Source: Deltaproteobacteria bacterium (lineage in GTDB: Bacteria > Desulfobacterota > Desulfuromonadia > Geobacterales > Pseudopelobacteraceae). From it: a stretch of DNA of 63,350 bases. Position numbers and translations under genes: made by a program. Positions 9,231 through 18,907 of the stretch are shown piece after piece. How positions within the stretch are numbered: the stretch's first letter is position 1; each line of letters begins with the position of its first letter. The notes under the pieces were generated by a model that did no database searches, was not told where the DNA came from, and saw only the letters and a list, made by a program, of their open reading frames with translations. The stretch covers positions 31,114-94,463 of the forward strand of contig JAJXYO010000054.1 of the NCBI GenBank assembly GCA_021780495.1, read 5' to 3'.

Positions 9231-11840
9231 CTAGTGTACATCAACCGTCGTGCTGAACGGCAAAATTTCGAGCGGCTTGCCATCAGCGGCGGTGAAGTTG
9301 AGGCTACGGAAACCGAAATGCGCCGTACCCTTGCTTTTTGCTCCGAACAACGCCGACGCCAGTGTGCCATAACCGGACACGCCGCCGCTTTTGGGGGCGC
9401 GCTCTAATTTAACCGTCAGAGTTCCGCCTTTAACATCGGGGGTCACGGAAAAGAGGGTCGGTTTACCGTCATGATTCAGGAACGTACCCTCGGTTGCCTT
9501 TATAAAATCAACTACTGCGGGATCATAGGTCATCACAAATGGCGCGGCAGCCAGATCCTGAACATCACCGGCCTTGATATCAACATAAAAAGTCTGACCA
9601 ACACCGGCCCCGACAGGGGCGGCAATCTGTGCCAGACCACGTTTGGCTTGCACCGGAGCCGGTTTTGCCGGCAACGGAAGAATTGCAACAGGCTGTGGAG
9701 GAGTCACAACCGTGGTTGGGGTTGGGGCCACAGCTTGGGCAGCTTGGGCAGCTTGGCCGACCGGGGCGACATTGCCAGTTTGTGGCGCAGGGACCGGTGA
9801 TGGCACCGTTGCCTTCGGAAGCACTTCATTCATTGGTTTTGTTGGGACTACTATCGCAGATGATACTATTGCTGGCGCCGGCTTCGCGAGTACGGGACTC
9901 GCCGTGGGTACGGGATTCACCTGCCCCGGCATTACGTGTGCCGGTTTGCCGGTACCCACTTTAGGTGTTGTTTCAAATACCGGTTCCTGATCGAAGGAAG
10001 CCATCGATTTTGTCAATGATGGATCGTCCTCCTTGCCCGAATTGAACGACATCAGATTATTCCCGGGCACGGTCACACTCCGCACTAAATGAGGGGTAAT
10101 GGCCAGAATCAGCTCGGTTTTGTCTTTACTTGAATCATGATTGGTAAGAAACGGTCCGATCAGCGGTATATCGCTCAGCAGAAATATTTTTTGTTTGGTG
10201 TTGTTCTTGGTGTTCTGGATGAGTCCACCGATGACACTGGTTTCTCCATCCTTGAGGCTCAGCACGGTATCCAGATTTCTGGTCCCAATGGTTACGACCG
10301 AGGTAGGGCTGGATGAACCTCCAACAATCTCTTTCGACAGAATCGAGCTGACTTCCAGGCTGAGTTTTATAACGACCTCGTTATTCAGCTGGATCGTTGG
10401 TTCGGCATTTACCTTAACACCAACATCGACATATTGTACGTTGACCTGAGACAGCGTGCCGTTGAGGGTCGTTGTCGTGATCGGCACCCTCTGCCCCACG
10501 TTAAATTTGGCTTTTTCCTTGTTTTTTACCCTGATCTTGGGATTAGAGAGCACCTCTCCCTTGGTAAGTGTCTTGCCAAAGTTGTATTGAGCCGTTGGAA
10601 CGGTTACAAATCCACTGTAGCCATGAAGAGCGAAAGCCTTGACGAGATTGTCAACGGTTACATCAGTGACTGTCCCAGTCGTGGTCCCTGTTGTTGTCGT
10701 TGTCGTTGTTGGCGCAAGAGAACTGGCTGAAAGCAAGTTATTGTTAGGCGAAAAGGCACCCAGCTGTACATTGTAATTGCTCAGCAGCAATCCAAGGTTT
10801 TCGGCATTATGATCAGTGACCTCCATCACCTCGACATCCAGCACGACCTCGGGATCCGGGACATCATTTGCTTCCAGTATTTTCCCAACCACATCGACCA
10901 CATCACCGGTATCACGCACAATGATCGAGTTGGTTTCCTCGTTAACATAGATCTTCTTTACCTGCAGCATTGTTCTGACAAGGTTGACGCCTTTTTTGGC
11001 ATCCATGTAACTGAGGTGAAAGGTCCGCAGAATCAAATCATCGTACTGCTTTGATTTTTCTGGTGTCTTGGGGTAGACCAGAATCGTGCTCTCGTTGAGT
11101 ATTTTTGTGTGCAGCTTATGCATGTTTGTCAAAATATCCAGGGTCTGTTGGAAGGTCGCGTTTTCCAGATAGATGGAGATCGTCTGATCCTTGACCCCTT
11201 CGTCGAAGATGAAGTTGATGCCCGTCAGCTGAGTAATGATGGTAAAAACATCCTTTATCCTGGCATCCTTGAACTTGAGCGTAATCGGCTTGGATGACTT
11301 GAGCGACAGTTCGAAGCCTTCCAGTTTACTCTTTTGCTGACCGCTGATACGGGCCAGCGCGGCCTTATACTCCTTGTTATCCGGATTCAGCTCAAGCGCG
11401 GCAAGATAGGAGCGGTTGGCATCCATCAGCTTGTTGGTCTTTTCAAAATCCAACCCTTCCGTGTAGGCCTGCTGGGCATCCTTCAGGCGGGTAGCCACCT
11501 CAATCTGCTGTTTGTATTGGTCCTGCGTAGGATCCAGGCCATAGGCAGTCTGCAAGTTTTCCAGGGCACCTACGTAGTCACCCCGGTCAAGCAGAGCCAT
11601 TCCCATTTTATAACGCTTTTCTGATGCTTTATCGCGGGCCTTGAAAAAGCGCACCCGATACTCACCGGCATCAGGATCTTTACGGAAGGCCTCGGCATAA
11701 CTATACATGGCGTCTTCGTAGTTGCCGTCGGCCTCAAACTGTTCGGCCTTGGTAAAGGCACGACTCCCGGCGGAACATCCCGATAAGGCAAACATGGATA
11801 TGAACAGGCAGAATATTATGAAATGTGTCAGGTAGCGCAT
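9231..11840 (-). CDS. gspD: Secretin (GspD/PilQ-like) lipoprotein with TPR and cohesin-like domains
   Basis: 869 residues. Lipobox LSGC near residue 22; TPR repeats (about 25-165); STN/N-domain region (about 175-330); secretin core (about 400-600) with VPITTTTLNG, TVLSLKDGETSVIGGL and IPLIGPFLTNH; a Pro/Ala/Val-rich linker (about 610-740); and a C-terminal cohesin-like domain (about 745-865: GQTFYVDIKAGDVQDLAAAPFV broken here, then MTYDPAVVDF). It forms the outer-membrane pore of the system. TPR plus cohesin on one secretin is unusual outside Geobacter-like bacteria and may replace a separate pilotin or dock a periplasmic partner (inference). TTTTTTGTTTGTV is a low-complexity insert at about 375. 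Confidence 0.9.
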   Translation of the reverse strand: MRYLTHFIIFCLFISMFALSGCSAGSRAFTKAEQFEADGNYEDAMYSYAEAFRKDPDAGEYRVRFFKARDKASEKRYKMGMALLDRGDYVGALENLQTAYGLDPTQDQYKQQIEVATRLKDAQQAYTEGLDFEKTNKLMDANRSYLAALELNPDNKEYKAALARISGQQKSKLEGFELSLKSSKPITLKFKDARIKDVFTIITQLTGINFIFDEGVKDQTISIYLENATFQQTLDILTNMHKLHTKILNESTILVYPKTPEKSKQYDDLILRTFHLSYMDAKKGVNLVRTMLQVKKIYVNEETNSIIVRDTGDVVDVVGKILEANDVPDPEVVLDVEVMEVTDHNAENLGLLLSNYNVQLGAFSPNNNLLSASSLAPTTTTTTTGTTTGTVTDVTVDNLVKAFALHGYSGFVTVPTAQYNFGKTLTKGEVLSNPKIRVKNKEKAKFNVGQRVPITTTTLNGTLSQVNVQYVDVGVKVNAEPTIQLNNEVVIKLSLEVSSILSKEIVGGSSSPTSVVTIGTRNLDTVLSLKDGETSVIGGLIQNTKNNTKQKIFLLSDIPLIGPFLTNHDSSKDKTELILAITPHLVRSVTVPGNNLMSFNSGKEDDPSLTKSMASFDQEPVFETTPKVGTGKPAHVMPGQVNPVPTASPVLAKPAPAIVSSAIVVPTKPMNEVLPKATVPSPVPAPQTGNVAPVGQAAQAAQAVAPTPTTVVTPPQPVAILPLPAKPAPVQAKRGLAQIAAPVGAGVGQTFYVDIKAGDVQDLAAAPFVMTYDPAVVDFIKATEGTFLNHDGKPTLFSVTPDVKGGTLTVKLERAPKSGGVSGYGTLASALFGAKSKGTAHFGFRSLNFTAADGKPLEILPFSTTVDVH

Positions 11841-11874
11841 TCGAAGCGTCTCCTCTGGAAATGTGTCCGTACCA

Positions 11875-12537
11875 TTATTTACTGACCACCGTCAGTGGCC
11901 TGTTTTCGTTCAGCGGAATAACGATTTCCTCACCCGTAGCGATGACGCGGATCGTCAAGGCATTATCGGTAATAGAACTTGCCTCGTAGAGTTTGGCAAA
12001 AATTTCGCCCTTCCTGACCAGGACTATCTGCTTATCCTTAGACAGGAAAATTGTTTTACGGTTATCTTTCTTGAGAAAACCAAGGAATATGAATTGAGCC
12101 AGGGTTTTCTGTTGAATTTCCGCCTGTGTCTCAATCCTTGCCGGAGGCGGTTTGGGGGCCACAGGCGGTGCTACCGGCGGCATCGGCAGCGGTTTAAGGG
12201 CAACCGACCTCTGTTTCATAAGACTGATTTCATCGATAAAAATCGGTTTAAAAAGGTTGCGATGATAGCCCTTGAATCCGGATTGTTCCCGTTCCAGCAG
12301 ATCCAGTTGCAGTGTACGGGATTCAGCTGTAGCCAAAGGTTTGGCAGATAATTTTGCGGCGTTTTCTGCAGGCTTGACAACCAGACCAGCCGTCGTTTTT
12401 TCCGGCTGTTTTATTTGACCTGGAGCACGCTTTAGATCACTGACTGTTTTCTGACGCGGAATCGATATAAAGCTCCAGACCACAGACAGTGCAAGTACAA
12501 TCAGCAGAATAAAGAGGGCCAATTTCTGCTTGTTCAT
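11875..12537 (-). CDS. PilP/GspC-like inner-membrane protein
   Basis: 220 residues: one membrane segment (about 7-25), a Pro-rich periplasmic linker (about 110-135) and a small beta domain (about 140-215: FIFLGFLKKDNRKTIFLSKD) of the GspC homology-region/PilP type. Such proteins link the inner-membrane platform to the secretin. The start overlaps the preceding PilO-like gene by 4 bp (ATGA), so the two are probably translationally coupled. Confidence 0.75.
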   Translation of the reverse strand: MNKQKLALFILLIVLALSVVWSFISIPRQKTVSDLKRAPGQIKQPEKTTAGLVVKPAENAAKLSAKPLATAESRTLQLDLLEREQSGFKGYHRNLFKPIFIDEISLMKQRSVALKPLPMPPVAPPVAPKPPPARIETQAEIQQKTLAQFIFLGFLKKDNRKTIFLSKDKQIVLVRKGEIFAKLYEASSITDNALTIRVIATGEEIVIPLNENRPLTVVSK

Positions 12538-13085
12538 GCGCCCTCCCGACTCTGCAGATAGATACTCAAGTGGATCTCCATGGTAACATTCTCTTCAAAA
12601 AGATCGCTATTGGACAGAGTGATACCATCCACCACAATCAGATCGCTGTTTTTCTGCAGATCGCCAAGAAAGCTTTTAACCGCCGCGTAGCTGCCGTTGA
12701 CTGTCATGGAAACAGTATAATCAAGCAGCTCGTGTCCCTTCACAGTATTCGGCTTGTAGGAAACTGTACCGGTAACAACCCCACTGGATACAGCACTGTC
12801 GAGAATATCGCCAAGTACCCGCGGAAACTGTCGTTTAAGAGGGATCCTTGCCGACAGTTTTTTCAGATCGTCAATCCCACGTTGATACACCGATGTTACA
12901 TCGTCTCTGCCGGCCACTGCAACCCTCTGGCGCAGATCGTTCCAGGAAGCTTGAGATGAAATAATTTTCGGAGCAAAGTACGCGTCGTTGGCAATGTACA
13001 GGGCTATGTTACAGACCAGTAGAATTGCCAGCGCTATCAGCAGACGGCGTTTTTGGCTATACAGCTCACGAAAAGCCTGTTTCAT
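12534..13085 (-). CDS. PilO/GspM-like platform protein
   Basis: 183 residues from the ATG at 13085, which overlaps the previous stop as ATGA with AAGGCGG upstream. One membrane segment (about 14-34), a short coiled coil, and a ferredoxin-like domain (about 80-175) ending in MEIHLSIYLQ. Order and topology match PilO/GspM of pilus and type II systems. Confidence 0.78.
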   Translation of the reverse strand: MKQAFRELYSQKRRLLIALAILLVCNIALYIANDAYFAPKIISSQASWNDLRQRVAVAGRDDVTSVYQRGIDDLKKLSARIPLKRQFPRVLGDILDSAVSSGVVTGTVSYKPNTVKGHELLDYTVSMTVNGSYAAVKSFLGDLQKNSDLIVVDGITLSNSDLFEENVTMEIHLSIYLQSREGA

Positions 13086-13621
13086 TGCGGCGCCGCCTTG
13101 CATGAAATAGAGAATTGAACACCTTTGGTCCGCTCCCCCACCGCAATTGTCGAGTTCGATAGCAGCAAAATGGAGGTGAACGCCTTGGAATCCTCAAGTT
13201 TATCAAGATATGACCTGATCTGCGCAAAGTTCTTCGCACGCCCCTCGATCTTTATCTCCCCGCTCTTCATATCCGGGGAAATCAACGAGAGCGCAATCCC
13301 ATCGGGAAGGGTGTTTTCCAAATGTTCAAGCAGCCCCATCCAATTATATGTCTTGCGACCGATAATCTCGTTATAAAATGAAATATTACCAAGCAGATTG
13401 GCATATTCCTTCTCCGAAACCCCATTGGGACGACTGCGTAGTCGATTTTCATAGGAAGAAATATCTGTCCGCAAACGGCGCAGTTCACCAAGATTCCAGG
13501 CCGCACGATTGACATTCCAGGCCAGCATGAGAAGCAACACAACACATATGCCGGCGCCGAGCCGATTCACCAGCCTGCGGTCCAGATACGTTCTGGTGGC
13601 AAGATTGATGGTAAAATACAT
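13082..13621 (-). CDS. PilN/GspL-C-like platform protein
   Basis: 179 residues from the ATG at 13621, which shares a base with the previous stop (TGATG). It begins YFTINLATRTYLDRR, the short cytoplasmic tail with the INL motif by which PilN binds PilM, followed by a membrane segment (about 22-40), coiled coil and a ferredoxin-like domain. It partners the PilM-like protein upstream and the PilO-like protein downstream. Confidence 0.8.
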   Translation of the reverse strand: MYFTINLATRTYLDRRLVNRLGAGICVVLLLMLAWNVNRAAWNLGELRRLRTDISSYENRLRSRPNGVSEKEYANLLGNISFYNEIIGRKTYNWMGLLEHLENTLPDGIALSLISPDMKSGEIKIEGRAKNFAQIRSYLDKLEDSKAFTSILLLSNSTIAVGERTKGVQFSISCKAAPQ

Positions 13622-14547
13622 CACAGACTCCTCAGTGCAGCACCGATAGCGGTTGTGTACGGAAAGAGCGCGCCCTGGTCCGCCGGGGCGGTATCGGCAG
13701 GTTTAATCACCGATTTGATTTCCAGGAGAGTCGGTGTAGATCCGGTCGCTTCAGCGACCATGCTGCAGAATTCCTGCGCCACGTCAGGTGCAACGATGCA
13801 GGAGACGTGTTCAACCGTGCGCTCCGGAAAGCGATCGCGATAGACCATCAAGGAGCTGTTGATCTCCATGAAGACCCTGCTATCAACCCCATGTGAACCC
13901 GAAAGTTCCTTGACCCGCTGAAATTCAAGCACGCCATCGAAAAAAATTAATATGCTGAGAGTTTTGTCGTAGAACGAAATAAGGGTTACGTCATCTTGAG
14001 GCTCCAAGCGACTTTCAAAGGCACGATAAAGATTGAATGAGTTGAAATCAATCCGGACCGGCGTAAAACCTGTGGACACCAGCAGCTCTTCATATTGACC
14101 GATAACAGCTCGCGACACCAGCGCCACCATCAAGGCCATGTCACCGTTATCGCGTACCCTCAGCTGCTGGTAATCCAGATGAGTGTCAGCAATATCAAAT
14201 GGAATGTTCTTTTTCAGTTTCCAGCGAATAATGTCCAGGGCCTCGGCCCGACTTTTGAAACGACCTTCAACATCAAGCAACATGACCCGGCCGACCGCGT
14301 CAGGCAAGGCAATCGACAGTCGTGTACCGCTATGGAGCAGTAGATTATGGGCACTTCGCACCGCATCGCAAAAGGCTTGCGGATCAAGGATATTGGGTTC
14401 GCGCAAGGAAACGCGTACAGCACCGGCGGGCATGGGAGCATACGCAACCCTCTCCAGCCGCGGAGAAGCCGCCGGGCCGTTTAACAAGGCAAAGGCCACC
14501 CCGTCAGGGTTTATCTCGACGCCCAATGTTTTCTTTGCAAACAGCAT
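13621..14547 (-). CDS. PilM/GspL-N-like actin-fold protein
   Basis: 308 residues from the ATG at 14547, 17 bp after gspE; a longer reading to 14616 would overlap gspE and adds an unlikely N-terminus. It begins LFAKKTLGVEINPDGVAFALL, an actin/ASKHA-type first strand, as in PilM. No membrane segment is seen, fitting a cytoplasmic adaptor between the ATPase and the PilN-like protein. Confidence 0.8.
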   Translation of the reverse strand: MLFAKKTLGVEINPDGVAFALLNGPAASPRLERVAYAPMPAGAVRVSLREPNILDPQAFCDAVRSAHNLLLHSGTRLSIALPDAVGRVMLLDVEGRFKSRAEALDIIRWKLKKNIPFDIADTHLDYQQLRVRDNGDMALMVALVSRAVIGQYEELLVSTGFTPVRIDFNSFNLYRAFESRLEPQDDVTLISFYDKTLSILIFFDGVLEFQRVKELSGSHGVDSRVFMEINSSLMVYRDRFPERTVEHVSCIVAPDVAQEFCSMVAEATGSTPTLLEIKSVIKPADTAPADQGALFPYTTAIGAALRSL

Positions 14548-14563
14548 ATCCGGTCCATTCCCG

Positions 14564-16285
14564 TCACTCCACAAACGTGACGCGATTGATCTCCTTGAGA
14601 GTTGTTTCACCAGCAATCATTTTTTCCACGGCTGAGTCCCGCAGGAAGACGACCCCGGCCTCATGGGCGGCCAGCTTGAGTTGAGTCGCCGTAACCTTGC
14701 CGATGATCAGGTCGCGAATATGGTCGTTAAGCTCTAAAAGCTCTACAATGGCGGCACGTCCGCGGTAGCCGGTATTGTTGCATTCGTCGCATCCTACGGC
14801 ATCGTAGAGGGTTACCCCGCGCACCAATTCAGGATCAATTCCTCCTTCACGAAGGACGTCATCGGAATGCAGTACGGGCTTACGGCACTTCCGGCACAAT
14901 TTACGCACCAGGCGTTGGGCCAGGACGCAGTTCAGGCTTGAGACGAAATTGTAGGGATCGATGCCCATATGGATGAAGCGGCCAATTACGTCAAAGACAT
15001 TATTGGCGTGGACTGTGGTAAAGACAAGATGGCCGGTCAGGGCAGACTGAACGGCTATCTGTGCGGTCTCCGAATCGCGGATTTCGCCGATCATGATCTT
15101 GTCCGGATCATGACGCAGGATCGATCGCAGACCCTTTGCAAAAGTCAGTCCCTTCTTTTCATTAACAGGGATCTGTAGAATTCCGCGGAGCATATACTCG
15201 ACCGGATCCTCAATGGTGATGATCTTGTCCTCACCGGTCTGAATCTCTGTCAAAGCCGCGTAGAGCGTCGTGGTTTTGCCCGAACCGGTCGGCCCGGTCA
15301 CCAGAACCATTCCGTATGGTTCGCGGATTTTCTTGCGAAGACGTTTAATCTCACGTTCACTGATACCCAGGTTTTCGAGAGATAGTCCTTGCATGTCGTT
15401 TGCGATACTTTCCTTGTCAAGGATTCGTATGACAGCATCTTCGCCAAAGGAACTCGGCATGATGGAAACACGGAAGTCAATCGATTTAGCGCCAAACCTG
15501 ATTTTGAAACGGCCATCCTGAGGTATGCGCCGTTCGGAGATATCCAATTCGCTCATGACCTTGAGACGGGAGATGATCGGTGACTGAAAGTGCATGTCGA
15601 TGGGATCGTTGGCCATGTAGAGTACACCGTCGATGCGGTACTTGATGACAAGGCCGTCATGGCCGGATTCAATATGAATATCGCTGGCTCGGCGATTGAG
15701 GGCATCCAACAGGGTCGTGTTGACCAGCTTGATGATAGGACTGGTATCGTCAGAAAGGGTCTCGACGGAAAGAACCTCTTCGCCCCGATCGGTTTCTTTG
15801 ACCAGCTGCAGCATAAAATCTTCAGACACTTCACGCAAAACACGCCGGGCACCCTCGCCTGCCTTGAGTACTGTTGCAATGGCTGTTTCGGAGGCGATCC
15901 GGATCTGAAGAGGTCGATCCAGCATCAATTCGAGCTCATCCAGCTTGATCACATCGGACGGATCGGATATCGCAACAACCAGGGCTTCGGGGGTCATCTC
16001 CAACGGAACAAAATGAAAACGGTAGATGGCCTCAGGCGGCAAGGCATTGAGGATCTCCTCACTCATTTTAAAATCCGTCAGATCTACATATTCGAGGTTG
16101 AACTGTTCAGAGAGTGCCAACGCCAGCTGCTCGTCATCAATAAATCCCTCACGGACGCAGATCTCGCCGAAACGCTGTTTGGTTGTTGCAAGCTGTTCAA
16201 CAACCGCCGGTAATTTTTCCTGGGCGAGGCTGCCGCGACCAATAAGGATCAATCCTATGTTTCTGCGCTTGTAAGACTGCATCAT
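14564..16285 (-). CDS. gspE: Type II secretion/pilus assembly ATPase GspE/PilB
   Basis: 573 residues. N-terminal MshEN/GspE-N domain (about 30-150), ATPase core with Walker A GPTGSGKTTTLYAAL, Asp box IITIEDPVEY, Walker B MIGEIRDSETAQIA and His box HLVFTTVHANN. A Zn-binding CRKCRKP...CDECNNTGYRG element is present, as in assembly ATPases and unlike PilT. It powers pseudopilus assembly with GspF, whose gene ends 6 bp upstream. Confidence 0.93.
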   Translation of the reverse strand: MMQSYKRRNIGLILIGRGSLAQEKLPAVVEQLATTKQRFGEICVREGFIDDEQLALALSEQFNLEYVDLTDFKMSEEILNALPPEAIYRFHFVPLEMTPEALVVAISDPSDVIKLDELELMLDRPLQIRIASETAIATVLKAGEGARRVLREVSEDFMLQLVKETDRGEEVLSVETLSDDTSPIIKLVNTTLLDALNRRASDIHIESGHDGLVIKYRIDGVLYMANDPIDMHFQSPIISRLKVMSELDISERRIPQDGRFKIRFGAKSIDFRVSIMPSSFGEDAVIRILDKESIANDMQGLSLENLGISEREIKRLRKKIREPYGMVLVTGPTGSGKTTTLYAALTEIQTGEDKIITIEDPVEYMLRGILQIPVNEKKGLTFAKGLRSILRHDPDKIMIGEIRDSETAQIAVQSALTGHLVFTTVHANNVFDVIGRFIHMGIDPYNFVSSLNCVLAQRLVRKLCRKCRKPVLHSDDVLREGGIDPELVRGVTLYDAVGCDECNNTGYRGRAAIVELLELNDHIRDLIIGKVTATQLKLAAHEAGVVFLRDSAVEKMIAGETTLKEINRVTFVE

Positions 16286-16290
16286 GCTCC

Positions 16291-17499
16291 CTATCCGACC
16301 GTGCCGCCGAGTTTGAAGATCGGCAGGTACATGGCGATAATAATGGTACCGATAACCACACCCATGATCACCATGATGGCCGGCTCGATAGCCGTAGTCA
16401 AGACGTGCATCCGTTCTTCCAGTTCGTCTTCGAGATAATCTGAGATATCAACCAGCATATCCTCCAGCGCTCCGGTCGTCTCCCCAACTCCCAGCATGCG
16501 CAGCGCAAGCGGCGGCATGATATCGATCCGCTCCAGCGCCGTGGAAAGCCGTCCCCCCTCTTCGATAAAACGGACTGCTTCAAAGAGACGTTTTTCCATG
16601 AAACGGTTATTGAGGGTCCCAATCGTCATGCGCAACGATTCGATAATCGGAATTCCGCTACCGAGAACGGTCGCCAGTGTGCGGGAAAATGCCGCAACTG
16701 AATATTTTGTAAAAACGTCGCCGACCAGGGGCACTGTCAATTTAAAGCGATCAACGGCATAGCGACCGGATTCGGTGCCGACCCAGCTGCGATAGGCGGC
16801 TACAGCACCAATGCCCATCAGAAGCCCCAGAGGAGCAAAATGTCTCAAAAAAGTCGTGAATTCTATCAGCATGCGGGTGAGTAATGGCAACTGCGAGCCG
16901 GCATTGGTATACACTTGGGCAAACGTCGGGACAACATACAGCAGAAGGAGGGTAACAGCCATACCCGCAAAGACAACCAGGATTGACGGATAAAATAGTG
17001 CAGCAACGACCTTCTTACGGATAGTGTCGACACGCTTGAGATACTGGATGTAGCGTCTGATCGTGCGGGGCAGGTCACCTGTTCTTTCACCTGCCCTAAT
17101 CGAAGCGACATAGAGAGTTGGAAAGGCCCGTCCATGCTTTTCCAGTGCAGAAGAGAGTGCTGTCCCGCCCTTCACGTCATCACGGACCTGATGCAGAATT
17201 TCGGAAAGTTTACCGCTGTCGTGGCGTTCAAGGATAGCATCAAGCACCTGCATGATCGGCATCCCGGCTTTGATGAGCACCAACAGTTCTTGATTGAAGG
17301 TGAGCAGTGAGCGATTATCGATGCTGCGACGCTTCATTCCCTTGTCAAAGAGGAACTGCAACGGCTTCCGTTTTACTTCAAAAACAAAAAAGCCCTGATC
17401 TTCGAGGCTCTTCCGCAACACCCCCGGCTCCGCCGCCTCGATCTCACGATAAAGGACTTTGCCGTCTGATGCGCCAAGCTTGCAGGAATAGAGTGACAT
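16291..17499 (-). CDS. gspF: Type II secretion inner-membrane platform protein GspF
   Basis: 402 residues with two copies of the GspF domain (about 65-190 and 270-395), each SFGKH-like cytoplasmic helical bundle followed by membrane segments (about 165-200, 215-240, 370-395). AKGVPMAEAL-type motifs appear as IKAGMPIMQVLDAI and LGSGIPIIESLRMT. It is the first gene of the ten-gene secretion operon; a terminator at 17527-17568 insulates it from the gene upstream. Confidence 0.93.
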   Translation of the reverse strand: MSLYSCKLGASDGKVLYREIEAAEPGVLRKSLEDQGFFVFEVKRKPLQFLFDKGMKRRSIDNRSLLTFNQELLVLIKAGMPIMQVLDAILERHDSGKLSEILHQVRDDVKGGTALSSALEKHGRAFPTLYVASIRAGERTGDLPRTIRRYIQYLKRVDTIRKKVVAALFYPSILVVFAGMAVTLLLLYVVPTFAQVYTNAGSQLPLLTRMLIEFTTFLRHFAPLGLLMGIGAVAAYRSWVGTESGRYAVDRFKLTVPLVGDVFTKYSVAAFSRTLATVLGSGIPIIESLRMTIGTLNNRFMEKRLFEAVRFIEEGGRLSTALERIDIMPPLALRMLGVGETTGALEDMLVDISDYLEDELEERMHVLTTAIEPAIMVIMGVVIGTIIIAMYLPIFKLGGTVG

Positions 17500-17526
17500 A
17501 AGTTAATAGTATTACCATAAAAGCCC

Positions 17527-17568
17527 AAAAAACAAAACACAAAAACCACAAGCAAAACGCCTGTGGTT
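17527..17568 (-). terminator. Rho-independent terminator
   Basis: On the minus strand AACCACA and TGTGGTT (17562-17568 and 17544-17550) enclose an 11-nt loop and are followed by a T-rich run (17527-17543). It ends transcription of the small membrane protein gene before the secretion operon. Confidence 0.7.
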
Positions 17569-17673
17569 CTCAGTTTTCAAGCAGCCGCATACCCATCTTG
17601 CGCACTAATCGTTGACATGCGTCGCGTATACAAAATGTCCGCATCCGCCGGCACTAAACAAGCCGTCATTTAC

Positions 17674-17859
17674 TCACGCCTTGAGCATACCAACAAGCCA
17701 GATCCCGTAAGAGACAAGCACGGCAACACCCCACATCCGCGCAGGCCTCGCTTCAAACATGTCCCGTCCCGGAAACGCCTTGAACAGAAATACCAGCGCA
17801 GACGCTATCCAACCGATAAGCCCAACAATAGTAACTATGCACCACGTTTCATTCGGCAT
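17674..17859 (-). CDS. Small two-helix membrane protein, function unknown
   Basis: 61-62 residues from an ATG at 17859 preceded by AAAAGG. Two membrane helices (about 7-27 and 43-60) flank a short Arg-containing loop (FPGRDMFEARPARMWG). I do not recognise a family. The good ribosome-binding site and the downstream terminator support a real gene. Confidence 0.55.
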   Translation of the reverse strand: MPNETWCIVTIVGLIGWIASALVFLFKAFPGRDMFEARPARMWGVAVLVSYGIWLVGMLKA

Positions 17860-17946
17860 AATACTAACCTTTTCCAGACCCGGTCCTGTTAAACAGGATG
17901 GGTACATTAATGTTATCGTTTCAGCCTACAACCACGCAAACACCCT

Positions 17947-18744
17947 CTACTTTACGAAGAAACGCCGTAAAAGCGTACCCAATTTAAGCTTCCATACCAG
18001 CAGAATAGCTTCTCGAACTATCTTTTTCGACATTTTGGAACTGCCTGCGTGCCGATCAATAAAAATGATCGGCACCTCAACGATTTTGAGCCCTTTTTCC
18101 ATGCAGCGATAGTTCATCTCAATCTGAAACGAATATCCATCGGAACCAACCGTATCGAGATCAATAGCCTCGACCGTTGATCTCCGGAAGCATTTAAAAC
18201 CGCTCGTGCAGTCCTTGATTGGCAATCCGGTTATTACGCGGGTGTACAGGCTGGCAAAAACGCTCAGCATCAAACGCCGGATCGGCCAGTTGACAACACT
18301 GACACCATTTAGATAGCGCGAACCAATAACCAGATCGCAGTGTTGAATGGTTTCCAGAAAAACCGGCAGAATCGTAGGATCATGAGAAAAATCCGCATCC
18401 ATCTCTACAAGATAGTCGGCTCCCATCTCAAGAGCGACTTTGAAACCGGCACAGTATGCGGACCCCAGACCAAGCTTGCCGGGACGATGAATCACCCTGA
18501 TGCGTTCGTTGTGCAGCGCCAGATTATCAGCTATCGCACCGGTCCCATCAGGGGAGTTATCATCAACAAATAGAATTTGTATGGAAGGATGCTGTGCGAG
18601 AACCTCACCGGCTAACCGGACAATATTATCGCATTCGTTATAGGTAGGAATGACAACAATCGTTTTCAAGCGCAGCTTCTCTCCAGAATCCAGGGTAACC
18701 AGCACAGCTTCATGACAATACGGGAAAGCGGCCATGAAAGTCAA
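17947..18744 (-). CDS. Dolichol/polyprenyl-phosphate mannosyltransferase-like GT2 enzyme
   Basis: Up to 265 residues. GT2 core: VVIPTYNECDNI, FVDDNSPDGTG, EMDADFSHDP (metal-binding DxD), GSRYLNG and the CTSGFKCFRR region, as in short polyprenol-monophosphomannose synthases. It has no C-terminal membrane domain. It transfers a sugar from a nucleotide donor to polyprenyl phosphate for glycan assembly. The first ~25 residues are atypical; a TTG at 18669 preceded by GAGAAG gives the standard N-terminus and is my preferred start. Confidence 0.88.
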   Translation of the reverse strand: MTFMAAFPYCHEAVLVTLDSGEKLRLKTIVVIPTYNECDNIVRLAGEVLAQHPSIQILFVDDNSPDGTGAIADNLALHNERIRVIHRPGKLGLGSAYCAGFKVALEMGADYLVEMDADFSHDPTILPVFLETIQHCDLVIGSRYLNGVSVVNWPIRRLMLSVFASLYTRVITGLPIKDCTSGFKCFRRSTVEAIDLDTVGSDGYSFQIEMNYRCMEKGLKIVEVPIIFIDRHAGSSKMSKKIVREAILLVWKLKLGTLLRRFFVK

Positions 18745-18822
18745 GACGCTCGTGCCGTTATGTCACATCAGATCCGTCATCGCACACAGCAAGCGAAAAA
18801 AGTTACAGCTCACAAGCGGCTG

Positions 18823-18851
18823 TTGCAAAAAAGCATTCATTATCTTATAAA
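18823..18851 (+). promoter_or_regulatory. Sigma-70-like promoter of the Hpt gene
   Basis: TTGCAA (18823-18828), 17-bp spacer, TATAAA (18846-18851). Transcription would start near 18858, about 50 nt before the ATG at 18908. Confidence 0.5.
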
Positions 18852-18907
18852 TTGAACCATAAAGAATTCATCAGTATAAAAATCGCCGCTCGTTACGAAA
18901 GCCCTCC

